A DNA stretch of 64,000 nucleotides from Sphingobacteriales bacterium (lineage in GTDB: Bacteria > Bacteroidota > Bacteroidia > Chitinophagales > LD1). Positions 52,711 to 61,600 of this stretch are shown piece by piece (the first letter of the stretch is position 1; every line of letters begins with the position of its first letter). Under the pieces are notes generated by a model, which had not been told where the DNA came from, did no database searches, and worked only from the letters and a program-made list of their open reading frames with translations. The stretch is from the NCBI GenBank assembly GCA_018262795.1, contig JADFDM010000006.1:1-64000 (forward strand), given 5' to 3'. A program made the translations under genes and the position numbers.

Positions 52711-53508
52711 ATGAACTTTGAAAACAAAGTAGTCTGGATAACCGGTGCTTCTTCGGGAATTGGCGAAGCCTTAGCTTATACTTTCGCCAAGCGAAAAGCC
52801 AAACTCATTCTATCGGCCAGAAGAATAGATGAATTAGAGCGAGTAAAGAAAAACTGTCGGCTCCCCGAAGAAGATATATTGGTGCTGCCTTTAGATGTGG
52901 CGCAACACGACAAAGTTGAAGCAGCTGCTCAAACGGTATTAAAAACATTTGGCCGGGTTGATATTCTGATAAATAATGCCGGGCTAAGTCATTGGTCAAA
53001 AATCAATGATTTGAGTTATGAGGTTCTAAAGCAGATAATGGATGTAAATTTTATGGGAGGAGCCATGCTATCGAAAGCAGTGCTGCCTTCTATGTTGGAG
53101 AGAAAACAAGGAAACATTGTAGTGATCTCCAGCATACTGGGAAAGATTGTTACGGCAAAGCAGGCGGCCTACAATGCAAGCAAACATGCTATCCACGGTT
53201 TCTATGATACACTTCGCGCAGAATATGGCAAGCAGGGCATCCGAGTATTATTAGTGTGCCCCGGTTTTGTGAATACCAACGTGGCGAAGAACTCATTGAA
53301 TAAGCAGGGAGTTCCCATCAACAAAAGCAACAAGATGATTGAAAGCGGTTTAGATCCGCTATATGTTTCGGAGGTTATACTAAAAGCTATTGGAAATAAT
53401 ACCGAGGAAATTATTATTGCCGGAATAAAGGAGAAAGCAGCTGTGTGGCTAAAGCGCTTCTTCCCCGGAATCTTTTCAAAAATTATAGGCAACACAAAAC
53501 TGGTATAA
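52711..53508 (+). CDS. Short-chain dehydrogenase/reductase
   Basis: 265 residues. Classical SDR: NAD(P)-binding T-G-A-S-S-G-I-G at 11-18, N-N-A-G near 90, catalytic Ser in I-S-S, and Y-N-A-S-K near 152-156. Similar to DHRS7-like enzymes with a C-terminal hydrophobic helix; the last ~30 residues are aromatic/basic and may touch membrane. The following gene starts one base after its stop, so the pair is translationally coupled, suggesting fatty-acyl metabolism. Confidence 0.93.
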   Translation: MNFENKVVWITGASSGIGEALAYTFAKRKAKLILSARRIDELERVKKNCRLPEEDILVLPLDVAQHDKVEAAAQTVLKTFGRVDILINNAGLSHWSKINDLSYEVLKQIMDVNFMGGAMLSKAVLPSMLERKQGNIVVISSILGKIVTAKQAAYNASKHAIHGFYDTLRAEYGKQGIRVLLVCPGFVNTNVAKNSLNKQGVPINKSNKMIESGLDPLYVSEVILKAIGNNTEEIIIAGIKEKAAVWLKRFFPGIFSKIIGNTKLV

Positions 53509-53509
53509 A

Positions 53510-55312
53510 ATGTCTTCAAAATTTTATTCAAAAGAAAATCTCCGATTCCTTCTTCACGAAGTATTTCCGATGAAGGATTTATGCAGTACAAAACTTTATA
53601 GTGAACATACAGTCGAGAACTTTGACATGATTTTAGAAGCCGCTGATTCCTTAGCGACTCAGCATCTCCGACCTATTCTTCAGGAAATGGATAGAAATCC
53701 TCCCTATCTGGAAAATGGGAAAATAAAAGTTCACCCCAAGATGCGTTCGCTGATGAAAACCTTCGGAGAGGATGGCTGGATCAGCATGTCAGCCTCGCGG
53801 GAGTTTGGCGGACAGGAGTTACCGTTTACCATACTACAAGCTACCGCATTTATTATGGCTGCGGCTAATTACGATGTGATGGCTTATCCCTTCCTGACGA
53901 ATGGAGCCGCTCATCTGATTGAATCTTTTGCCACGAAAGAATTGCAACAAACCTTCATTCCTAAAATGTATGCCGGTGAATGGCAAGGCACCATGGCGCT
54001 CACCGAGCCTCAGGCCGGTAGTTCCCTATCTGATATTGTCACCTCCGCCACCCCTACTGCTGAAGGGCATTACCTGATCAAGGGGCAAAAGATATTTATC
54101 TCCTGTGGCGATCACGATGGCTGCGACAATATCGTCCACCTCATGTTAGCTCGAGTGCAAGGTGCCCTCGCAGGCACTAAAGGCATTTCGCTTTTTATAG
54201 TTCCGCAGCACCGCCCCGATGCAAACGGGAACTTATACCCGAATGATGTAAGCACAGCAGGTCTTTTCCATAAAATGGGTTATCACGGTGCTCCCATCGC
54301 ACACCTCATAATGGGCGAAAGGAACAATTGTCATGGTTATTTAGTAGGAGAATTGCACCGAGGACTCAGCTACATGTTTCAAATGATGAACGAGGCTAGA
54401 ATAGGAGTGGGCTTGCAGGCTACTTCTATTGCTACAGCGGCTTATTACAACTCCTTAGATTACGCCAACGTTCGTTTACAAGGGAGAAAACTATCCGACA
54501 AGGATCCCCTAAAACCGCAAATACCGATCATCGAACATGCAGATGTAAAGCGCCTATTGCTTTTTCAAAAAGCGATTGTAGAAGGTTCTTTAGCCTTGTG
54601 TTTGCAGGCCTGCCGTTATTATGATTTATGGATGAGCAGTGAAGGAGAAGAGAAAGAAAATAATTTTTTATTGTTGGAATTACTGACCCCGGTTGCAAAG
54701 AGTTATCCGGCTGAAATGAGCATTCTGAGCACCAGCGCAGGGTTACAATGCTTTGGCGGCTATGGGTTCACAAAAGATTACATGGCCGAACTCTTTTTCC
54801 GTGAAACACGCATCCATACCCTGCACGAAGGCACTACTGCCATACATGGTATGGATTTATTGGGCAGAAAAGTGATGGGGAACCATGGCAAAGCAACCAT
54901 GCTGTTAGTGCAAGAGGTGATGCGCGATATAGAAGTCGCACAAAAATCGGAACAGCTAAAACCCTATGCCAATGTACTGAGTAAAAAATTATTGAAGTTG
55001 CAGGAAGTAACGATGCACTTAATGGGACTCGCTCAAAGCGGGGGCGCTGAAGTATTCCTTTCGGATGCTTCTCTTTATTTAGAATTATTTGGTATTCTCT
55101 GCACCGCTTGGCAATGGTTAAAACAGGGGATCGCCACAGCGCAACTAAGACAAAATAGCCAACGAGAATATAGCCCTGAGTTTCTTGAATCAAAATGGTT
55201 GGCCTTGCAGTTTTTCTATGAATACGAACTTCCAAAAGCTGAAGGCTTGTTTATCCGCTTAAAAAGTTCTAACCACATCACAGTAAACGCCCGAGCCGAA
55301 GAAATTCTATAA
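53510..55312 (+). CDS. Acyl-CoA dehydrogenase (long, DmdC-like architecture)
   Basis: 600 residues, longer than standard (~380) because of a C-terminal extension. FAD/acyl-CoA site phrases M-A-L-T-E-P-Q-A-G-S-S near 160, the flavin region T-S-A-G-L-Q-C-F-G-G-Y-G-F, and catalytic Glu in H-E-G-T-T-A-I-H-G-M-D-L-L-G. The ~440-600 extension is typical of the 3-methylmercaptopropionyl-CoA dehydrogenase-like group. Substrate unknown; it is co-transcribed with an SDR. Confidence 0.93.
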   Translation: MSSKFYSKENLRFLLHEVFPMKDLCSTKLYSEHTVENFDMILEAADSLATQHLRPILQEMDRNPPYLENGKIKVHPKMRSLMKTFGEDGWISMSASREFGGQELPFTILQATAFIMAAANYDVMAYPFLTNGAAHLIESFATKELQQTFIPKMYAGEWQGTMALTEPQAGSSLSDIVTSATPTAEGHYLIKGQKIFISCGDHDGCDNIVHLMLARVQGALAGTKGISLFIVPQHRPDANGNLYPNDVSTAGLFHKMGYHGAPIAHLIMGERNNCHGYLVGELHRGLSYMFQMMNEARIGVGLQATSIATAAYYNSLDYANVRLQGRKLSDKDPLKPQIPIIEHADVKRLLLFQKAIVEGSLALCLQACRYYDLWMSSEGEEKENNFLLLELLTPVAKSYPAEMSILSTSAGLQCFGGYGFTKDYMAELFFRETRIHTLHEGTTAIHGMDLLGRKVMGNHGKATMLLVQEVMRDIEVAQKSEQLKPYANVLSKKLLKLQEVTMHLMGLAQSGGAEVFLSDASLYLELFGILCTAWQWLKQGIATAQLRQNSQREYSPEFLESKWLALQFFYEYELPKAEGLFIRLKSSNHITVNARAEEIL

Positions 55313-55315
55313 CAT

Positions 55316-55346
55316 AAAAAAGCCCGGTAATTAGCCGGGCTTTTTT
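55316..55346. terminator. Bidirectional terminator
   Basis: Perfect stem with arms AAAAAAGCCCGG and CCGGGCTTTTTT around a 7-base loop, 4 bases past the dehydrogenase stop and 20 bases before the end of the convergent PorE-like gene; it serves both. Confidence 0.93.
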
Positions 55347-55365
55347 ATTCGTACGATCAAGCTTC

Positions 55366-57450
55366 TTATTTCTTTTTACCGTAAGTAAATCCGGGACCGG
55401 TCTTTACTTCTTTTACAACTTCGCCATAATTTTCAAAGTCTGGAGCGTCTTCCGGTTTGTCAGGAATAACTTTGAACTCCACTCTTCTGTTGCGTGCTCT
55501 GCCTTCCGGATCATCTTCACCATTTGGCAATTCATTAGGCACAGCCGGCATTGTTTCTCCAAAGGCTTTCACCACGATTCTCTCATCGGCAATCGCTTTC
55601 TTCTTCACTAAGAATTTCTTAACCTCATCAGCGCGTCTTTGAGACAACTTCTCGTTGTATTCATCCGATCCTTTGCTGTCTGTGTACCCTTGCACCTCTA
55701 CAGAATAGGCGGGGTTCGCATTCAGCACTTGCACCACACTGTCAATTTGCTTTTGATAGAATTGAATCACATTGGATTTATCAAAGGCAAAATACACATT
55801 TGGTATTCTGATTTTTTTCTTCACTATTGGGTCTATGTAGAATATTTGAACGATAGTGTCGCGATCTTCATCTTCGGCTATAGTTAAATTATCAATAGCC
55901 GGCCAGTATCCTTCTTTGTTACCGTTCAACTTATAAGATGAACCGGGCTTCAATTCAAAGGTAAAGGGGTCAGCAGTTGTTTTGATGTTAGCCGCAAATT
56001 CAAAATTATTACCTGCCACAGTGTATAATGAGGCATCTACTCCGTCCACAGGAGTATTGGTAGCATCTCCACGCTTCACATAAATTCCTTTAAGTACCAC
56101 TTCCGGATGTATGGTCACCGTCCAGATATCATCGCAGCATGTTTGTCCGCGAGGGGAAGTAGTTCCCACACGGTTCGACACCATAAAGCCTTTGTTTGAT
56201 TTTTCATCTAATGCAAAGTACAAATCATCAGCAGCAGAGTTAATAGGCACTCCTGCGTTGATGACAGCCCCCCAATTACCCGGAGTTCCTACTGATTTGA
56301 ATACATCCAATCCTCCAAGAGAAGGATAACCATCCGATGAAAAATAAAGTGTCTTGTTTTTGTTATCGTAGAAGGGAGTTACCTCATTACCTGTTGTATT
56401 GATGGCTCCCGCGTTCTGCACGGCACCAAAAGTGCCATCGGTGTTCATTTTTGCATAGAAAATATCTAAGCCGCCTTTACTACCTTCTCTATCCGAAGCG
56501 AAGTAAAGAATATCATTGCTTTCTCCATCCACTCCAAAAGCCGGTTCTGTGGTGGTAGCCCCATCAATATTCAATGCGGTCAATTCCTCATCGGCTCCCC
56601 AAGTTCCATTCGCTTTCTTAGAGCGATAAAGTTTACAACGCATTCTGTTACCTATCAGATAATCAACACCGCACTTTGTAAATATAATAGTGTTCTCATC
56701 ACCACTTAGAATAGCATTTCCGGTATTGATGGTATCGTCATTGGGTGGCACTGATAATTCAGACCTGTTAATATATTGCTTCCCTGATTTTTCGGAAGTG
56801 AAAATAGAGGTATAGTGATTCGCCTTCGAATTTGACAGATTCACTGCTGTATCTGTTTTTTGCGAGCTGTAGATTACTCTATGATTCTTTAGAGGTTTGG
56901 GAGAGTAGTCTTGAAGGGTTGTATTAACGCCACCTTCTGTTTTCTCAATTTTAACTCTGGTAGGGTTGGCGATGAGAGCTAAAGCCGTATCGCAACCATC
57001 TAATTCCACTTTAGCTAAGGCTTTAAAATTTTCATCTTTCTTACCCAACTCTAATTTGAGATAATCTTGAAGCGTTTTCTTGGCATCTTCGTAATGCCCA
57101 TTCATTTTTTGCATTAAGCCTAAGTAATACATATCACTAGGGTAAGCTTCGTTATCTTTGGTGATAACCGCTTTGTAGTATTTTTCAGAAGATTCATAAT
57201 CTCTCAAGTAACGATTCACGGTACCCAACAAGTGAGGCACTTCAATTTTGTCTGGTTTGTCCTTGTACACATCTTCCAAATATTGAGCCGCGTTATAATA
57301 GCTACCCTCTTCCATTTTAACTCTTGCAATCTTGAGTTTCTTTCTCCACTTAACTTTAGAATACTTTTCAACGTTCTTCAACTGCGTTTCGTTCTGAGCA
57401 CCTGCGAAAAAAATCAGTGGCACAAGTGCTGCTAAAAGAAAATACTTCAT
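55366..57450 (-). CDS. PorE-like OmpA-family protein
   Basis: 694 residues. Signal peptide (~1-19), TPR-like helices (~25-165), a WD40/PD40-like propeller (~195-445, repeated Y-F-A-S-D and Y-F-S-S-D phrases), a carboxypeptidase-regulatory-like fold (~455-525) and a C-terminal OmpA peptidoglycan-binding domain (~565-665, Y-T-D-S-K-G, R-R-A-D-E-V). This is the PorE domain order; PorE anchors the T9SS/PorP to the cell wall. Downstream of PorP/SprF and the adhesin, its likely partners. Confidence 0.88.
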   Translation of the reverse strand: MKYFLLAALVPLIFFAGAQNETQLKNVEKYSKVKWRKKLKIARVKMEEGSYYNAAQYLEDVYKDKPDKIEVPHLLGTVNRYLRDYESSEKYYKAVITKDNEAYPSDMYYLGLMQKMNGHYEDAKKTLQDYLKLELGKKDENFKALAKVELDGCDTALALIANPTRVKIEKTEGGVNTTLQDYSPKPLKNHRVIYSSQKTDTAVNLSNSKANHYTSIFTSEKSGKQYINRSELSVPPNDDTINTGNAILSGDENTIIFTKCGVDYLIGNRMRCKLYRSKKANGTWGADEELTALNIDGATTTEPAFGVDGESNDILYFASDREGSKGGLDIFYAKMNTDGTFGAVQNAGAINTTGNEVTPFYDNKNKTLYFSSDGYPSLGGLDVFKSVGTPGNWGAVINAGVPINSAADDLYFALDEKSNKGFMVSNRVGTTSPRGQTCCDDIWTVTIHPEVVLKGIYVKRGDATNTPVDGVDASLYTVAGNNFEFAANIKTTADPFTFELKPGSSYKLNGNKEGYWPAIDNLTIAEDEDRDTIVQIFYIDPIVKKKIRIPNVYFAFDKSNVIQFYQKQIDSVVQVLNANPAYSVEVQGYTDSKGSDEYNEKLSQRRADEVKKFLVKKKAIADERIVVKAFGETMPAVPNELPNGEDDPEGRARNRRVEFKVIPDKPEDAPDFENYGEVVKEVKTGPGFTYGKKK

Positions 57451-57504
57451 AATGTATGTTTAGTTACTTTGGGTTAATCAATCAAATGTAGAATAGGATT
57501 TCGT

Positions 57505-58584
57505 TTAATATCTAGGATTAAATAGGTAGTTGTCTTCTTTCGGTGTAAAGATGTTACCTACATAGCTTAAGGTAATCTCAAAAGCCTGCGGCATATTCCC
57601 CCCTATGTTTTTGTAATCCTTATACTGTTGGGTCAAGTGAGCATCATAAGCAAAACCTGCCCGGAAGCCTTTCCATTCAAATCCAATTTTTGGAATAATC
57701 GTGTAGTTGCTCTTATTCAAGCGGTTCCATAAACCTAAATAGAATGTAGCTCTTTTACTTGGATCCGGATCTTTCTTCACATGAATGCCTGCGGTTAATC
57801 CGAAGTTAGTTTCACGTGCTTTTGCTTGTGTTTGGAAAAGGTAGCCCGGAATCAACACCGCAGCATCTTTAATATCAAACTCAAATCCTCCATGTAACGT
57901 ATGGCGTAAAGGAATTCTATAGGTCTGGGCGCTGTTCTGAATAAAATCTTGTTTGTACTGCGTAAGATTATTCAGTGAGTACCCGGTGTAGAACCGCATT
58001 CCCGTATGAAATTCTACTTTACCAAAAATACCCGCATTGAAAGCTCCTTTCATTTTGCTGCCGGTGGCTAAAGATTCTCCTGCCAAAGATGGATCGTAAG
58101 AAAATCCGGAAGGATTGCTTGGGTCAGAGTAGAAACCATCATGAAACTGCAACTTAGCAAAATCAGATTTATACATAATTAATCCTCCCTGAAAACCAAC
58201 TCCTAACTGAAAAATTGATTTAGGCCCAAAGCCCATGTTGTAGCCAACAGAAGCGAGTATCTGATTAATATTAAACGTTTTCCCATTTTGTTGATCGTTT
58301 ACAAACACAAGACCTACTCCTAAAGAGCCTTTCTTTATTTTTTCTCTTAGGAGTGAAAAATCAAGACTGACCGATGGAGTTGAAAAGGCCGGCTTACTTT
58401 GAGTGAGACCCGGCCATTGGTTCCGGTAGATACCGGTAATCCGATAGAAGCCGTTAAAGTTTCCCGTAAGTGCTGGGTTAAGAGTCAGGGGAGAGGCATA
58501 AAACTGCGAAAAGTGAATATCCTGAGCGTTCAGGCTAAAAATGCTCACCAAAAAAGCTACGATAACGTAGAGTCTTACTTTCAT
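57505..58584 (-). CDS. PorP/SprF-family protein, adhesin partner
   Basis: 359 residues, signal peptide ending L-N-A-Q (~21), then D-I-H-F-S-Q-F-Y-A-S-P-L-T-L-N-P-A-L-T-G, the PorP/SprF start signature, and a barrel to a C-terminal L-F-N-P-R-Y. It is a second copy in this window, distinct from the one upstream of gldK. SprF-type proteins help secrete or attach a partner SprB-like adhesin; here the partner is probably the adjacent 1672-residue protein (49 bases upstream). Confidence 0.93.
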   Translation of the reverse strand: MKVRLYVIVAFLVSIFSLNAQDIHFSQFYASPLTLNPALTGNFNGFYRITGIYRNQWPGLTQSKPAFSTPSVSLDFSLLREKIKKGSLGVGLVFVNDQQNGKTFNINQILASVGYNMGFGPKSIFQLGVGFQGGLIMYKSDFAKLQFHDGFYSDPSNPSGFSYDPSLAGESLATGSKMKGAFNAGIFGKVEFHTGMRFYTGYSLNNLTQYKQDFIQNSAQTYRIPLRHTLHGGFEFDIKDAAVLIPGYLFQTQAKARETNFGLTAGIHVKKDPDPSKRATFYLGLWNRLNKSNYTIIPKIGFEWKGFRAGFAYDAHLTQQYKDYKNIGGNMPQAFEITLSYVGNIFTPKEDNYLFNPRY

Positions 58585-58633
58585 GTGCTTGATTTATTAT
58601 TGAGGTTCAAAGAAAATAATTTTTATCAAATCG

Positions 58634-61600
58634 TTAATGCAAAAGTGTAAAAGAACCTGTCAGATTATAGTTGATATAACTCTGAGGGTTGTTTTGATCA
58701 GGGCCATTCAAGGTAATATAATAAATGTAAGTATCAGTTGGCTGTAATACACCACTCCAATAACCGTCCCAATCCGTATTTCCGTTAAACACTAACTGCC
58801 CCCATCTGTTATAAATCCTCATTTCAACAATTGTCCAAAAACTTTGCAAGGCAGTGGGAATGTATGGGCCGTAGGTATCATTCACGCCATCTCCATTAGG
58901 AGAAAAGGCATTTGGCATAGGGATTAATCCGGGAGGGATCACAGCCAAAGTAACGGTATCGTAAGCTATACAGCCATACTGCTGATCGGTCACCATTACT
59001 GTGTAAGTAGTGGTAGCAAGCGCATTTTGAACCGATGGTGATTTTTTAGTGGAATCATCTAAGAAAGAAGAGGGGCTCCATGAATAATCAAACACGCTGA
59101 CGTAACTGGTAGAAGTAACATCCAATCCTGCATTCTGCCCAACAAAAATAGTTCCGGTTGGTGGATCGGCTACAATAGCATCTACCGTTAGGCATCGCAA
59201 GTCTATACTCACATCATCGTTTGCGGTGCACTGATTATTATCAGTTACTGTTAATGCATAGATACCACTGACATTTACCGAAATACTTTGAGTAGAATCA
59301 TTGGTGGACCAAACATAGGTTCCAACCACATTAGAGGTAAGAATAACTGCGGTATCGCAGCCACAGATATTTTGATCGGCACCTAAATTCAATACCGGAG
59401 GATTGGTGCTTCCGATAGTGATATCTTTAGTGGAAGCACAACCATTATCATTGGCTGTTAAAGTATAAGTGCCTGCGGTATTTACTAACAGTGAATCTGC
59501 TACTACATGACCCGGCTCCCAAGTGTAAACAACTCCCGCCACAGGATTTACATGTAAAGTGACTCCCGTTTGCCCAACACAAATAGAGTCTGATGCAGCG
59601 ATGATATCAGCCGAAGGATGCTGAACAGCAATTACATGTGCGGTATCCTGCGCGTACAATACACAACCGTTTTGGTCGGTAGCCATGTAGGAATAATCTC
59701 CCGCCACGCTTACTCCTATCTGCTGTGAATTGCTTCCATTGGACCAGACATAAGTTACATAGCCGGGGTCGGCTGAAAGCATGATTGTATCCCCGATGCA
59801 AACCCCTGTATCGCCCGAAGGCTGTACTACAATTGGAGCTAAAACAAATTCACTGATATTGACGGTATCGGAATTGAAAGAACAAGTTCCATCATTAACA
59901 CGTACCCAATAGTTCTGTGAAGATGCCGTTTGGTTAGCGGTAGAAATAGAAGGTGTAGTGGCAGAGGTGGACCACAAATAAGTTAAATAAGGACCTCCCG
60001 TAGGAGAAAGAATCACTGAATCATTAGGGCATATAGTATCATTTTGACCTAACGTAATAGGGGCATGTTCTTTCACTGTTACTTGAATCGAATCATCTAC
60101 CCGACAACCTATTGAGTCAAAAGCGGTGACAAAATATTGGGTAGTAACAGCCGGAGTAGCGATTGGGTTTTGAGCACTATCGGAAGTTAAATCACCAGCG
60201 GGAGTCCAAGAGTAACTCACTCCATCACCGTTAAAAAATAATTGTGCGGTATCCCTTGGGCAAATAGTATCAGGACTAACACTTACAGTATATGGAAAAT
60301 TGCCGATGGATACCTTTACCGTGTCGTGTGTAGTACATCCGTTCGAGAAATTAGCTGTCAACACATAGTCCGTAGTAGTTGTTGGAGAGGCCACCGGTGT
60401 GAGAATCGTATCGCTGGACAATCCTGTGGATGGAGTCCATAAAATAGATTGCAACTGACTGCCCAATGTGATTGGAGAAAAACGAAATGCTCTGGCACCG
60501 GTAAAAGTGACATTCTGATTATTTGCACCCGGCACTGTAGTAGCCACGGTTCCTGTTGCATTTTCAACACCCATGGTGTAATTCCCAGAAGTAAAATTGG
60601 TTTGATGAAATTCAATATCTCCATCCTCATAGATCTGCAACTGACCATCCACAAATCCTGAGCCGCCATAAAAGAAAACATTATTGAAACGAATGACCAA
60701 AACCCGGTTTGGTGCCGTACCATTGACGAAATAACTGATAGTTCCGCCACTATTTAAATTAAGATCGTGCCAGAAGAACGCGATAATATTATTCGGTGTG
60801 TTGGTATTAGGAATTGCCGAAACCACAAAGGTACTATTACCCCCTGAAAAGGAAATAAAGCCATTCGTGCAGATATAGAAATTACTTACCGGTTGGCAAT
60901 AAAAGTCAAATGGAAAAGGCATTGGTATAGCCGGGGTAATTCCATCATCTAAGCCTCCTGTAAAGGAGGTGACGTTAGTCACAGTTCCTTGAGCAGTGAG
61001 TAAAGCATAAGGAATGGTCGCCACCGTATAGGCAGCAGAACAAACAGGTGCTGAAGGATGCAGCCATTCTCCATTTAACTGAATAGCATTACTGTTACAG
61101 ATAACCGTATCATTTCCGGCACTCACCAATACGGCAGAATCCACAAACAAATCTATCGTAGTATCTCCTTGGCAGGTTCCATCATCTATCATTACCGTAT
61201 AACTGACATTACCATTTACATTTACAGTGGGATTAGGCACAGCCGGAAGAATAGTTCCATCAGACCCTGTCCACGTGAAAGTGTAATTGCTCAAAGGTGC
61301 CACACACATAATAAAACGCATGTTGGGACGATTTTGCCCTAACACGGGAGTGGTTAACCCGGTGCATCCAGAGGAGGTTGATAAATCTCCATTATCCCAC
61401 AATACTGAATTGGGAAAGGAAGTGGTAGTATAGAAAACATTATCATAACCGCTCCAATTACTGTTATCATAGCAGATTTCCACTATGATGTTGGAAAATC
61501 CATCCCAATTAAAAGGGATATCCAAGGTGTGCGTATTCCAGCCGGTAGTAGTAGTGTAAGCCACCGGGTTAGTTACCTGAGACAGTCCCGACACAAATGA